Source of the DNA: Deltaproteobacteria bacterium UBA2409
GTDB lineage: Bacteria; Bdellovibrionota_C; UBA2361; DDRT01
Direction of reading: 5' to 3'
DNA length: 64,000 nucleotides
NCBI GenBank assembly: GCA_002343185.1
Contig: DDRT01000020.1
Location: forward strand, 340,597 to 404,596
Part shown: piece after piece, positions 1 to 7,752 of the stretch
How positions within the stretch are numbered: the first letter of the stretch is position 1
How the letters are laid out: each line of letters begins with the position of its first letter
The notes under the pieces: model-generated
Seen by the model: only the letters and a program-made list of their open reading frames with translations
The model's database searches: none
What the model was told of the DNA's origin: nothing
Position numbers and translations under genes: made by a program

Positions 1-165
1 GGGAGAAGAACCAGAGCTGATCAGTTAAGATTCTTCAGTATAGCGTTTGGATCAGTCAGAGAGTGCCAGGCTCTATTTGACATAGCTGATCTCAAAGATA
101 CAGAGACTTATAGACTATTAGATACCCTTGCAGCATCACTATATAAGCTAATCAAGAAGGGGTGA
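1..165 (+). CDS. Four-helix bundle protein (S23/avd-like), 3' part
   Basis: The reading frame is open from base 1 to a TGA at 163-165, giving the last 54 residues of a protein that begins outside the window. It contains the phrase FFSIAFGSVRECQALFDIA, typical of the last helices of the four-helix-bundle S23 family (proteins encoded in 23S rRNA intervening sequences and scattered singly in many genomes; related to Avd of diversity-generating retroelements). The family has nucleic-acid-binding members but no general function is established. No retroelement partner is visible on this side. Recognised from motif pattern only. Confidence 0.7.
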   Translation, partial: GRRTRADQLRFFSIAFGSVRECQALFDIADLKDTETYRLLDTLAASLYKLIKKG

Positions 166-312
166 GAATACCCTTAGCTTTTCAGCTATCGGCTTTCAGC
201 AAACGGCTCACGGCTTACAGAGAGACCGTGAACTGAGACTCGGGGGGACTGAGATACAGCGTGAATGCCACTTTATTGACAGCCCTTTTCTAGAAATTAC
301 AACCACTTAACC
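166..312. repeat. Degenerate intergenic repeat, copy 1
   Basis: The spacer between the S23-like gene and motA holds a low-complexity stretch (about 178-265) built from variants of CGGCTTTCAG, ACGGCTTACAGAGA and ACTGAGA. A related stretch lies downstream of fliR (5893-6010). The two copies therefore bracket the flagellar operon. No gene is seen here. Confidence 0.5.
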
Positions 313-328
313 TGGTACGGCACTTGCC
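313..328 (+). promoter_or_regulatory. Sigma-54-type (-24/-12) promoter of the motA-fliR operon
   Basis: TGGTAC, five bases, TTGC: the GG (314-315) and GC (326-327) are at the exact spacing required by RpoN. The predicted start of transcription is only a few bases before the motA ATG at 341, so the mRNA would be almost leaderless. Two sigma-54 activators are encoded at 36.5 and 39.2 kb, and a second matching site precedes flgK. Confidence 0.6.
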
Positions 329-340
329 TTGATTCTATAC

Positions 341-1099
341 ATGGCGCTATCTATCGAACGAAATTTAAATCGCAGTGTAATAATTGGCGGGGGATTAATA
401 CTGTTCTTGGTAGGGGGAGGGATTCTTCTCTCAGGGAATTTTACCTCGTTTTTCAGCTTTTCAAGCATAATCCTAGTATTAGGTGGAACTTTTGGAGCAA
501 CCTTAATTCATTACTCATATCCTGAGATTAAGGCAGCTATGAGTGCTGCTTTTGAAGTACTTTTTTACGAGCCTTCAGAGCCACATAAGCGAATTGAAAT
601 TCTGGTAATGCTTTCAAAAGAGGTACAAAAAGAAGGCCCACTTGTTCTTGAAGCGATTAGCAGCAGAGTAAGCGACCCATTCTTAAAAAAGGCACTTGAA
701 GTAGTTGCTGATGGTCAGCAACCAACAACTATAAAAAGAATACTCGAAACTGAGATGAAAACGAGCGCTGATACATTCAAAAGATCAGTATCAGTGATTC
801 AGACATTAGGGAATTATTCTCCAGCACTAGGGTTAATAGGAACTTTGGTAGGCTTAGTAACCATGATGCAATCGCTCAATGATCCAAGCACAGTAGGACC
901 TGCAATGGCTGTAGCTCTTCTTACAACTCTTTATGGAGCACTCTTAGCTAATCTTTTATTCTTACCGCTTGCTGGAAAAATCCAGAACTGCGCAGAGGAT
1001 GAGGTTTTTGTAAAAAGAATCACCCTTGAGGGTATCTTGAGTATTCGTAAGGGTGAAAATCCTATTGTGCTTGAGCAAAGACTAGAGAGTTTTCTGTGA
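341..1099 (+). CDS. motA: Flagellar stator protein MotA
   Basis: MotA/PomA-type inner-membrane stator subunit that, with MotB, conducts ions and turns the rotor. About 252 residues with the family layout: two N-terminal membrane segments, a cytoplasmic loop, then the paired segments around GNYSPALGLIGTLVGLVTMM and GPAMAVALLTTLYGALLAN, which carry the conserved glycine/proline pattern of the pore helices. A TTG 12 bases upstream is also in frame but would lie inside the sigma-54 promoter, so the ATG at 341 is preferred. First gene of a tightly packed flagellar operon; it overlaps the next gene by 4 bases. Confidence 0.9.
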   Translation: MALSIERNLNRSVIIGGGLILFLVGGGILLSGNFTSFFSFSSIILVLGGTFGATLIHYSYPEIKAAMSAAFEVLFYEPSEPHKRIEILVMLSKEVQKEGPLVLEAISSRVSDPFLKKALEVVADGQQPTTIKRILETEMKTSADTFKRSVSVIQTLGNYSPALGLIGTLVGLVTMMQSLNDPSTVGPAMAVALLTTLYGALLANLLFLPLAGKIQNCAEDEVFVKRITLEGILSIRKGENPIVLEQRLESFL

Positions 1100-1431
1100 A
1101 TGGATTTTGGAATACATACCTTTCCTTAATTTTGATCATCGTTGTTACTACAGCAGCTCAAATTATTAAGCCTACCGGGGAGCTTCGAGAGCAGGCAGAA
1201 CCTAAAGTTGTTCTTCTTCCACTTCCTATGGGAAGAATCAGTGAAATAACCAAAGAAGATTTAGAACCTATATTTGCCTTAACGACCAATCACAAGATTA
1301 AAGCCATTATTAATGTAGGTGGAGACTTAGCTGTAGCCAGAGCTCTGGAAGAGTCCTTGTCTGGTATTGAGGTTTATTCATCCCAGAAGCTTTCTCCAGG
1401 AACCGCAGAGGTAGTTTTTTTATATGAATAA
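1096..1431 (+). CDS. Small single-pass membrane protein in the stator cluster
   Basis: Protein of 111 residues starting at a GTG that overlaps the motA stop. One hydrophobic segment near the N-terminus (about residues 7-22) is followed by a small soluble domain whose end, with a RALEESLSG helix and a KLSPGTAEVVF strand, vaguely recalls the periplasmic part of MotB-like proteins. It sits exactly between motA and a MotB N-terminus-like gene and overlaps the latter by 8 bases. I do not recognise the family. A stator or stator-assembly role is inferred from position only. Confidence 0.6.
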   Translation: MNGFWNTYLSLILIIVVTTAAQIIKPTGELREQAEPKVVLLPLPMGRISEITKEDLEPIFALTTNHKIKAIINVGGDLAVARALEESLSGIEVYSSQKLSPGTAEVVFLYE

Positions 1432-1861
1432 TCTCTGGACTATCTCATTTGCAGACCTTTTGACGCTCCTATTATGCTTCTTTTTGATTCAAATTCGCTC
1501 AGAAGCAGGCTTTAACACACTGAATACATTAGAGAATACTCCTAATGCTGCCTCAGAAGGGGGTATTGGCTCCAGAGTTGCAGGATCTTTAAAAGAGGGT
1601 GCATTTCGTGACTGGAAGTTGACACTAAATGACCCCATGGATGCATCTAAGAACTTTGAGGGTTTAGAAGATGTTAAGGAGGTTTGGGTGTCAGGTTGCT
1701 TTAAATCGGATCTGACAGATGACCCCATCTTGAGTGAGGTAGTACTCAAGCAGGTTGAAGAGGCACTTAGAAAAAAAGGAGTGCAAAAAGAGCAGATGTT
1801 TCTTCGGGTCGAACCAAGATGCGAAAAAACAGAAGTTACAGTGAGAGTTTATAATGGCTGA
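1424..1861 (+). CDS. motB: Short MotB-like stator protein
   Basis: 145 residues. The N-terminus, WTISFADLLTLLLCFFLIQ, is the MotB transmembrane signature with the ion-binding aspartate at about residue 11. Ordinary MotB is about 250-300 residues and carries a C-terminal OmpA-like peptidoglycan-binding domain. Here the soluble part is only about 110 residues and the usual OmpA motif (GHTD...N..LS..RA) is absent, so how it anchors to the wall is unclear; the neighbouring 111-aa protein could contribute. Overlaps fliL by 8 bases. The family call is firm for the N-terminus, weaker for the whole. Confidence 0.7.
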   Translation: MNNLWTISFADLLTLLLCFFLIQIRSEAGFNTLNTLENTPNAASEGGIGSRVAGSLKEGAFRDWKLTLNDPMDASKNFEGLEDVKEVWVSGCFKSDLTDDPILSEVVLKQVEEALRKKGVQKEQMFLRVEPRCEKTEVTVRVYNG

Positions 1862-2381
1862 AGAAGAAGAAGTAAAAACAGAAGTTGCACCCAAAAAGAA
1901 CAAGAAGCTTCTTGTAATCGGAGGTGTTGTACTTTTGGTTTTAGTTATTGGGGCACCAGTATTGTATTTTACTGTATTCAAGAAGCCTGAAGAACCAACT
2001 CTGCCTGCTGATATCGCCCTAAAAGGAGAGACTACATCTTTGCTCGGCAACTTAGAGGAAGATGAGCTTGAGGAAGGGGAGGAGCCACTAGGTGCAATCT
2101 ATCCGCTCGATTCTTTCGTCCTAAATCTATCAGATGGGAAATATATAAGAACCCAAGTTCAACTTGAATTTGAAGGAAATGATATTCCGAGAAGATTTTA
2201 TAATAGGTCGGTATTATTGCGTGATGCATTGATAAGTCTAATTACCAAGAAATCGAGTGACGAACTTCTTGATGAAAGTGGCAAAACAAAACTCAAAGAC
2301 GAGATACGACAGACCATTAATGACACTCTAAAAAGAGAAGAAGTAAAAAAAGTTTATCTTACACAGTTTGTAATTCAGTAG
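1854..2381 (+). CDS. fliL: Flagellar basal-body protein FliL
   Basis: Single-pass inner-membrane protein associated with stators and the MS ring. 175 residues: lysine-rich start, one membrane helix (about 18-40), an acidic linker, then the FliL domain with IYPLDSFVLNL and the C-terminal VYLTQFVIQ that is characteristic of the family. Lies between the stator genes and fliM, the usual gene order, with an 8-base overlap upstream and 10 bases before fliM. Confidence 0.9.
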   Translation: MAEEEEVKTEVAPKKNKKLLVIGGVVLLVLVIGAPVLYFTVFKKPEEPTLPADIALKGETTSLLGNLEEDELEEGEEPLGAIYPLDSFVLNLSDGKYIRTQVQLEFEGNDIPRRFYNRSVLLRDALISLITKKSSDELLDESGKTKLKDEIRQTINDTLKREEVKKVYLTQFVIQ

Positions 2382-2391
2382 GTAGGTAAAG

Positions 2392-3420
2392 ATGAATCAG
2401 GTACTCACACAGGACGAAATTAACTCACTACTAAGAGGGCTCTCTGAGGGTGAGATAGAGGAAAATTCTGTTGATTCAAACGCTAATCCTACAAACATTA
2501 AAAAGTTCGATCTTGCTAACCAGGAGAGAATTATCCGCGGTCGAATGCCGACCATGGAACTTATCCACGACAGATTTGCTAGACAGTTTAGAACTACGCT
2601 TTCAAAATTTTTAGGAAGAACCTGTTTTGCAAACGTAGGTGGTATCGAGATGGTCAAGTTTGGACTTTTTATGAAAAAGCTCCCACTTCCATCATCTTTG
2701 CACATTTTTAGAATGCCTCCACTTCCAGGATATGCACTGTTGGTGGTCTCAGCACCCCTAGTGTTCGGCATCATAGACAGTTTATTTGGTGGTTCCGGAA
2801 TGGGTCGTGCAAAGATTGAAGGTCGAGAGTACACACCAATTGAAACTAGGTTAATTGGTAAAGTGGTGATGCAGGCGCTTGATACTTTAAAAGATGCCTG
2901 GGCTCCAATTCACCCTGTTGATTTCGTTTACGTGAGATCGGAATTTAACCCACTTGCAATAGCGATTGTGCCTCCTACTGATGTTGTGGTGATTGTTACG
3001 ATTGAAGTTGAACTTGAACATGAAACAACTAGTTTAATTATATGTATGCCTTACTCAACTATAGATCCGTTGAGATCAAAATTAGCTACTGGTTTTCAGA
3101 GCACAAGACTGGAAGCAGATTCTGGTGTTGCTAGAAGAATGGAGATAAATGTTCGCGAGTCATTGGCTCAAACAAGTGTTCAGTTAGCCATGGGCTCGAT
3201 ACAAGCAAAAGACTTTCTGAATTTAAATGTAGGGGATGTGATCACCCTCGATAATAATCCCAGCGATGAAGCAATGTTGATGATTGAGGGAACACCTAAG
3301 TTTTATGGATATGTGGGATCGTATCGTGGTAACAGGGCTCTCCGTGTTACTAGACCGATTCCTCAAAGAGATATGATTAATTATCACAATAAATTGGAGC
3401 GACTGAAAAATGGCGGATAA
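2392..3420 (+). CDS. fliM: Flagellar motor switch protein FliM
   Basis: C-ring component that binds phospho-CheY and sets rotation direction. 342 residues, normal length. The N-terminus has the CheY-binding/switch peptide pattern LTQDEINSLL. The middle domain carries the FliM signature around GRMPTMELIHDRFARQFR and GSGMGRAKIEGREYTPIE, and the C-terminus has the SpoA-type domain shared with FliN. An AGGTAAAG ribosome-binding site precedes the ATG; the end overlaps fliN by 11 bases. Confidence 0.95.
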   Translation: MNQVLTQDEINSLLRGLSEGEIEENSVDSNANPTNIKKFDLANQERIIRGRMPTMELIHDRFARQFRTTLSKFLGRTCFANVGGIEMVKFGLFMKKLPLPSSLHIFRMPPLPGYALLVVSAPLVFGIIDSLFGGSGMGRAKIEGREYTPIETRLIGKVVMQALDTLKDAWAPIHPVDFVYVRSEFNPLAIAIVPPTDVVVIVTIEVELEHETTSLIICMPYSTIDPLRSKLATGFQSTRLEADSGVARRMEINVRESLAQTSVQLAMGSIQAKDFLNLNVGDVITLDNNPSDEAMLMIEGTPKFYGYVGSYRGNRALRVTRPIPQRDMINYHNKLERLKNGG

Positions 3421-3757
3421 TGATGTAAGTGCAGGATTAGAAAAGGTAGCGCAAGCTGCAGAAGGTGTTAGTACAGCTGCAACTGGCACTGGCAAGCCTA
3501 GAACGTTAGATTTTATCCTTGATGTAACATTACAGGTTACAGTAGAGGTAGGTCGTTCGAGAATGACGATCCAGGATCTGCTTCAACTAGGTCAAGGTTC
3601 TGTTGTAGAGCTAGAAAAGCTTGCTGGTGAGCCACTTGATGTATACATCAATGGTAAGCCCGTAGCGCGGGGTGAAGCTGTTATCGTGAACGAGAAGTTC
3701 GGAGTTCGTTTAACAGATATCATCTCTCCAGAGGATAGAGTTGAAGGACTTAGCTAG
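3410..3757 (+). CDS. fliN: Flagellar motor switch protein FliN
   Basis: C-ring protein of 115 residues that docks the export apparatus ATPase complex. The SpoA domain is clear: LQVTVEVGRSRMTIQDLLQLGQGSVVEL, then LDVYINGKPVARGEAVIVNEKFGVRLTDI, both family hallmarks. (Each string is cited as two adjoining motifs.) Translation is probably coupled to fliM through the 11-base overlap. Confidence 0.95.
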   Translation: MADNDVSAGLEKVAQAAEGVSTAATGTGKPRTLDFILDVTLQVTVEVGRSRMTIQDLLQLGQGSVVELEKLAGEPLDVYINGKPVARGEAVIVNEKFGVRLTDIISPEDRVEGLS

Positions 3758-3759
3758 TC

Positions 3760-4101
3760 ATGCGCTGGCTGTTCGTAATTTTAGTTTATGTAGCCCCGGT
3801 ATTTGGCGATGAGTCAAAGCTTGAGCGAACACGTGCTTTAATTGAAAATAAACAGGTAGTAGAACCTGTAGCTCCCTCTGGCTTAAAAGCAATCACATCT
3901 CTATTTGTAGTTCTTGGAGTATTTGGAGTCTTTGTTCTTTTTATGAAAAAAAAGAAAGGGACATCAAACGCGAGTCCGGTGCTATCGAGGATTAGGGTTT
4001 CAGGGCGAGCAGAGATCGTCCTGGTTGAAGTTGATGGAGAAAAAATTCTAGTAGGACTAAATGGAGACGGAATATCGTTAATTCCGTTTAAAAAATCATG
4101 A
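3760..4101 (+). CDS. fliO: Flagellar biosynthesis protein FliO
   Basis: Small membrane protein assisting assembly of the FliPQR export gate. 113 residues with a probable signal peptide or first membrane segment (LFVILVYVAPVFG), a second membrane helix near residues 45-62, a KKKK stop-transfer run and a small cytoplasmic FliO domain containing a GRAEIVLVEVDGEKILVGL strand pair. FliO is poorly conserved; its place between fliN and fliP is the strongest evidence. Overlaps fliP by 4 bases. Confidence 0.8.
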   Translation: MRWLFVILVYVAPVFGDESKLERTRALIENKQVVEPVAPSGLKAITSLFVVLGVFGVFVLFMKKKKGTSNASPVLSRIRVSGRAEIVLVEVDGEKILVGLNGDGISLIPFKKS

Positions 4102-4829
4102 GAGCATTCATCGCAATTCTTTTGCTCTCAGCCACAGTTTATGCTCAAGATGCAGCATTTTCAATAAATGTCGGTGGAAGTGGTTTTAACGATCAGCAAA
4201 CTACAATTAGTTCGGCCATGAAGCTTTTATTGTTCATTACTGCTCTATCATTTGGCCCAGCAATGATGATGACCATGACATCATTTACTAGAATTGCAAT
4301 TGTACTTGGAATGGTAAGAACTTCACTTGGAGTCCAGTCAGCGCCACCTAATATGGTAATAACTGGGCTAGCACTTTTTTTAACTATAAACATAATGGCT
4401 CCGGTTTTTAAGGAGTGCTACACAGCCGGATTTGAACCTTATGCAGCAGGAACTATGAGTGAGCAAGAGGCTCTCGAAAAAGGATTATTACCCCTAAAGA
4501 AATTTCTGATTAATCACTCGAGAGAAAAAGATCTTGCATTATTTATTCAAGTTACAAAATCTGAGCTTCCAGAGACTCCAGAGGAAGTTCCTTTTTTTGT
4601 CGCAGTACCTGCATTTGTGCTTAGTGAGTTAAACTTAGCTTTTCAGATCGGATTTCTTATAGCTATGCCTTTTTTAATTCTTGATATGGTAGTTTCATCC
4701 GTTCTGACATCGATGAGTATGATCACGCTTCCTCCAGTAGTAATCTCACTACCGCTAAAGCTCATGTTATTTGTTCTAGTAGATGGATGGTATCTGATTA
4801 TTCAATCCTTAATGAAAACTTATGGGTAG
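4098..4829 (+). CDS. fliP: Flagellar type III export gate protein FliP
   Basis: Core inner-membrane protein of the export gate. 243 residues: cleavable signal peptide (MRAFIAILLLSATVYAQ), four membrane helices, and the family signatures MMTMTSFTRIAIVLGMVR near residue 60 and FQIGFLIAMPFLILDMVVSS near residue 185. Overlaps fliO by 4 bases and lies 3 bases before fliQ. Confidence 0.95.
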   Translation: MRAFIAILLLSATVYAQDAAFSINVGGSGFNDQQTTISSAMKLLLFITALSFGPAMMMTMTSFTRIAIVLGMVRTSLGVQSAPPNMVITGLALFLTINIMAPVFKECYTAGFEPYAAGTMSEQEALEKGLLPLKKFLINHSREKDLALFIQVTKSELPETPEEVPFFVAVPAFVLSELNLAFQIGFLIAMPFLILDMVVSSVLTSMSMITLPPVVISLPLKLMLFVLVDGWYLIIQSLMKTYG

Positions 4830-4832
4830 CTT

Positions 4833-5102
4833 ATGAACTTTGATGATTTTATGAGAATTGCACAGTTGGGGATAGAAACAGCAATTTTCGTGTCTGCGCC
4901 GGTTCTAATACTTGGACTTATAGCAGGGCTTATAGTGAGTATTTTTCAGGCTTCCACACAGATCTCTGATGGTGCTTTAGCATTTATACCAAAGATTGGA
5001 GCAACAGTAGTTGGGCTTTTGTTGTTTGGTAATTTCATGATGAATAGACTTGTGTTCTTTGCAACCTGGGCATATCAACAGATCGGCGAACTTCACCCAT
5101 GA
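4833..5102 (+). CDS. fliQ: Flagellar export gate protein FliQ
   Basis: Two-helix hairpin protein of 89 residues, the standard FliQ length, with the conserved PVLILGLIAGLIVSIFQAST stretch and an FIPKIGA turn between helices. Forms the FliP5-FliQ4-FliR1 gate. Overlaps fliR by 4 bases. Confidence 0.95.
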   Translation: MNFDDFMRIAQLGIETAIFVSAPVLILGLIAGLIVSIFQASTQISDGALAFIPKIGATVVGLLLFGNFMMNRLVFFATWAYQQIGELHP

Positions 5103-5881
5103 AACTCGATACGATCTTAGTCCAGCTGACTGAGCATCTACCTTGGGTTTGGACTTTTTTCTTGGTCTTTACAAGATTCACGATGTTACTTTTGATCGTT
5201 CCAGGAATCGGAATGGGGGTGCAGGGTTTGAGGATTAGGATCCCTGCCTGTATGGCATTTGCGGGTTTAGCTTGTTATGCAATGGAAACACCACAATCGA
5301 TCCCTTCAGATCTTCCAGTTCTTCTTGCTATGGTAACTGCCGAAGCATTTTTAGGTTTAGTAATAGGTATGATTCCGCTTTTAGCTGTTTCTGGGGCTCA
5401 AATGGCAGGACAACTTGCATCAACGACTATGGGTCTTAATGCTGGAAACCTAATTGATCCAACTTTAGGAACTCCAGTTTCAGAGTTGAGTAGGATATAT
5501 GGAAGTTTGTTAACTATATTATTTCTCTATCTCGGTGGTCATTATACTGTAATTGCACTTGCTTCAAGCACAACAGGAGTGCTTGCTCCAGGTGAAATTC
5601 TTACTCAGCCTTTTTCAGCAGAACTAATTGGGCAGGCATCATCGAAAATATTTGAAGCAGGTGTAATGATCTCTGCTCCAGTCTTAGTAGCACTACTCCT
5701 CACAAATTTTGTGATGGGAATAATATCAAAAGCCGTTCCTACTATTAATCTCTTTATTGTAAGTTTTCCACTCACTGTTGGAATTGGACTAATATTAACA
5801 GCACTAGCGTTGCCAGAGGTGATGATCTACTGTCACGGACTGCTTGCATGGGTTGATCAGATCTTGATGGGGATTGGGTAA
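5099..5881 (+). CDS. fliR: Flagellar export gate protein FliR
   Basis: Polytopic export-gate subunit of 260 residues. Shows FTRFTMLLLIVPGIG at the first helix, the GAQMAGQLASTTMG motif in the middle and FVMGIISKAVPTINLFIVSF near the C-terminus, all FliR/SctT hallmarks. Last gene of the operon: flhB and flhA, which usually follow, are absent here, and the only FlhA-type gene in the window lies at 15.5 kb behind the Tad genes. Confidence 0.95.
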   Translation: MKLDTILVQLTEHLPWVWTFFLVFTRFTMLLLIVPGIGMGVQGLRIRIPACMAFAGLACYAMETPQSIPSDLPVLLAMVTAEAFLGLVIGMIPLLAVSGAQMAGQLASTTMGLNAGNLIDPTLGTPVSELSRIYGSLLTILFLYLGGHYTVIALASSTTGVLAPGEILTQPFSAELIGQASSKIFEAGVMISAPVLVALLLTNFVMGIISKAVPTINLFIVSFPLTVGIGLILTALALPEVMIYCHGLLAWVDQILMGIG

Positions 5882-5892
5882 GAGCCCTCTTA

Positions 5893-6010
5893 AAATTTTC
5901 AGCTCTCGGCTTTCAGAATACGGCTGTCGGCAAACGGCAATCGGATTACAGAGATACGGAGAACTGTAATACAGAGAACAGATACACTGAGAACCGACAA
6001 CAGAAACGGC
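5893..6010. repeat. Degenerate intergenic repeat, copy 2
   Basis: The convergent gap between fliR and the cobalamin adenosyltransferase gene carries a stretch starting TTTTCAGCTCTCGGCTTTCAG followed by repeated CGGCAAACGGCAATCGG and ACAGAGA/ACTGAGA units, closely related to the one at 178-265. No terminator with a clear T-run is seen. Confidence 0.5.
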
Positions 6011-6012
6011 TC

Positions 6013-6570
6013 CTATCTCCCCCCACCTTTAATCCACAAATACTCACCAACTTTTTTTTCAGAAGATTCAAATCTTGCAGCGGCAAAGAGAAAGTCACTT
6101 AAGCGGTTAAGGTAAATAGGGATTGATATATTAATTGATTCTGATTCAGCTAATCTGAGGACTGATCTTTCGGTACGTCTGCATACCGATCTTGCAAGAT
6201 GTAGGTATGAATTTAATTTCGTGCCACCAGGTAGAACGAATGATGTTAGTTCTGGAACATGTTCAGTTAATGAATCGATCCATCCTTCTAATTTTGATAT
6301 TGAATTTGAATCTACTCTTATCATTCCTTCCCATGGGCTTAGTGATGCAAGGTCACTTCCAATATCGAAAAGATCATGTTGAATTGACTCTAATTGTTTG
6401 GTGAGGCTCTCGATATCACACTCTGTTCTACAAATTCCGATCACTGAATTAAGCTCATCAACTTCTCCGTAGGCCTCGACTCGCACTGAGGTTTTTGGTA
6501 CTTCAGCTCCTCCAACTAGCCTTGTTTTTCCTGCGTCTCCTGTTTTTGTGTAAAGCTTATTAATCTTCAT
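6013..6570 (-). CDS. PduO-type cob(I)alamin adenosyltransferase
   Basis: Transfers the adenosyl group of ATP to cob(I)alamin to make coenzyme B12. 185 residues, normal length. The N-terminal YTKTGDAGKTRLVGG is the ATP-binding signature of the PduO family, followed by YGEVDELNSVIG; the C-terminal half has VCRRTERSVLRL and YLNRLSDFLFAAAR, the conserved active-site helix pattern. Its start overlaps by 11 bases the end of a small membrane-protein gene on the same strand. No B12-dependent enzyme is visible nearby. Confidence 0.9.
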   Translation of the reverse strand: MKINKLYTKTGDAGKTRLVGGAEVPKTSVRVEAYGEVDELNSVIGICRTECDIESLTKQLESIQHDLFDIGSDLASLSPWEGMIRVDSNSISKLEGWIDSLTEHVPELTSFVLPGGTKLNSYLHLARSVCRRTERSVLRLAESESINISIPIYLNRLSDFLFAAARFESSEKKVGEYLWIKGGGR

Positions 6571-6724
6571 AGTCGCCTCTTTCTAGGGTGTCTTCAAAGT
6601 TAGTGGGTAATGGTAGGACCTCATCGCTGAAAAAGCCAAAGTAAGGGATCAGTAGGGCAAGCGATATAGCTGCTAGAAATAATTTAACTATACTAGGAAT
6701 TCTAGAGAGCACTTTGCTAAACAT
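6560..6724 (-). CDS. 54-residue single-pass membrane protein
   Basis: An ATG at 6724 opens a 54-codon frame on the minus strand: a basic N-terminus (FSKVLSRIPSIVK), one strong hydrophobic segment (LFLAAISLALLIPYFGFF) and an acidic tail ending in DYED. Its stop overlaps the adenosyltransferase start, and the AGAGG before that start lies inside this frame, so coupled translation is plausible. No clear ribosome-binding site of its own. Function unknown. Confidence 0.5.
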   Translation of the reverse strand: MFSKVLSRIPSIVKLFLAAISLALLIPYFGFFSDEVLPLPTNFEDTLERGDYED

Positions 6725-6846
6725 CGTTATATAAATACCTTTAATAACACCGTTATACCAAAAACCGAAAAACTAAAAATAATTTGTACATCTCATCTAT
6801 ATTATACTACAGACTTTTGCGAGATTTGCCGAGAGTAGAGAAGCAT

Positions 6847-7734
6847 ATGATTAGCACAGCAGAAGAAGCCATGGTTCCAGCCGCCATTACCGATCCCGGT
6901 ATGGAGAGGGAGCTCAATGAGGACAGATACGCAGTAATTGAGTCCAACGTTGGAGTTGCATGGTTTGTTTGTGATGGTGTTGGAGGTGTAGCCGGTGGTG
7001 AATTAGCTGCACAACTTGCGATCGATGCAATGAGAAGAGAGCTTGAACAGAGCGATGAGTCCGAACCTGAAAAAGTTTTAGTATCAGCCCTTCAAGAGGC
7101 GAATCGGGTTATTGTGCTACGAAGACAAAATCAGGCATTTGGCCAGATGGGAACAACTGTAGTGTCGGCGCTTTTTGCTGGTAATCAGGTTGTCTTAGGA
7201 CATGTTGGCGACTCTAGAGCATATCTTATACGAAATGGTGAGATTCAACAGTTAACCACTGATCATACTCTTGTTCAGGAGCTTGTTGAGAGAGGACAGC
7301 TTAAAGCTGAAGCTGCATTAAGTCATCCAGAAGCTCATGTTCTTACTAGGTGCATAGGTGCTGAGCCAGGAGTTAAAGTTGCGACATCAAAATTCTGGTT
7401 ATGGCCTGATCAGATCTCAGATATACTAGTTCTTTGCAGCGATGGTCTTTATAGTCTTGTAAATGAGAAAGAGATTGCTGAGTATACCTCAACTCTTTCT
7501 CCTCAGAAGGCTTGTGTTAAGCTTGTTGAATTAGCTAAATCACGTGGTGGATATGATAATATAACAATAGCTGTAATTCCTCTTGAAGGAACTTTGCGAG
7601 AGAGGCCGAACGACGTTGTAAAAAAACGAAGTGTATCAAAGAAGCAACCAGGCTCGATATGGTGGATGGCTGGTTTAGGTATTCTGTCTTTTGTAGCTGT
7701 AACTATGGGGATGTTATATCTGTTAGGGGAATAA
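6847..7734 (+). CDS. PP2C-family Ser/Thr phosphatase with C-terminal membrane anchor
   Basis: Metal-dependent protein phosphatase, likely the partner of the kinase at 8344. The PP2C motifs appear in order: RELNEDRYAV, FVCDGVGGVAGGELAA, GQMGTTVVSALF, HVGDSRAYLIR, TTDHTLVQELVERGQ, VLCSDGLYSLV and GYDNITIAVI; the metal-binding aspartates are all present. A final hydrophobic segment (SIWWMAGLGILSFVAVTMGM) anchors it in the inner membrane. An in-frame TTG at 6784 would add 21 residues but lies in AT-rich promoter-like DNA (TATACT at 6803-6808), so the ATG at 6847 is preferred. First of a phosphatase-FHA-kinase set upstream of the Tad genes. Confidence 0.9.
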   Translation: MISTAEEAMVPAAITDPGMERELNEDRYAVIESNVGVAWFVCDGVGGVAGGELAAQLAIDAMRRELEQSDESEPEKVLVSALQEANRVIVLRRQNQAFGQMGTTVVSALFAGNQVVLGHVGDSRAYLIRNGEIQQLTTDHTLVQELVERGQLKAEAALSHPEAHVLTRCIGAEPGVKVATSKFWLWPDQISDILVLCSDGLYSLVNEKEIAEYTSTLSPQKACVKLVELAKSRGGYDNITIAVIPLEGTLRERPNDVVKKRSVSKKQPGSIWWMAGLGILSFVAVTMGMLYLLGE

Positions 7735-7752
7735 GTTTTAAGGGAGCAGGTT

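Noticed and set aside
1489..2229. Minus-strand frames opposite motB and fliL
   Set aside because: They are antisense shadows of well-supported flagellar genes with tight plus-strand overlaps.
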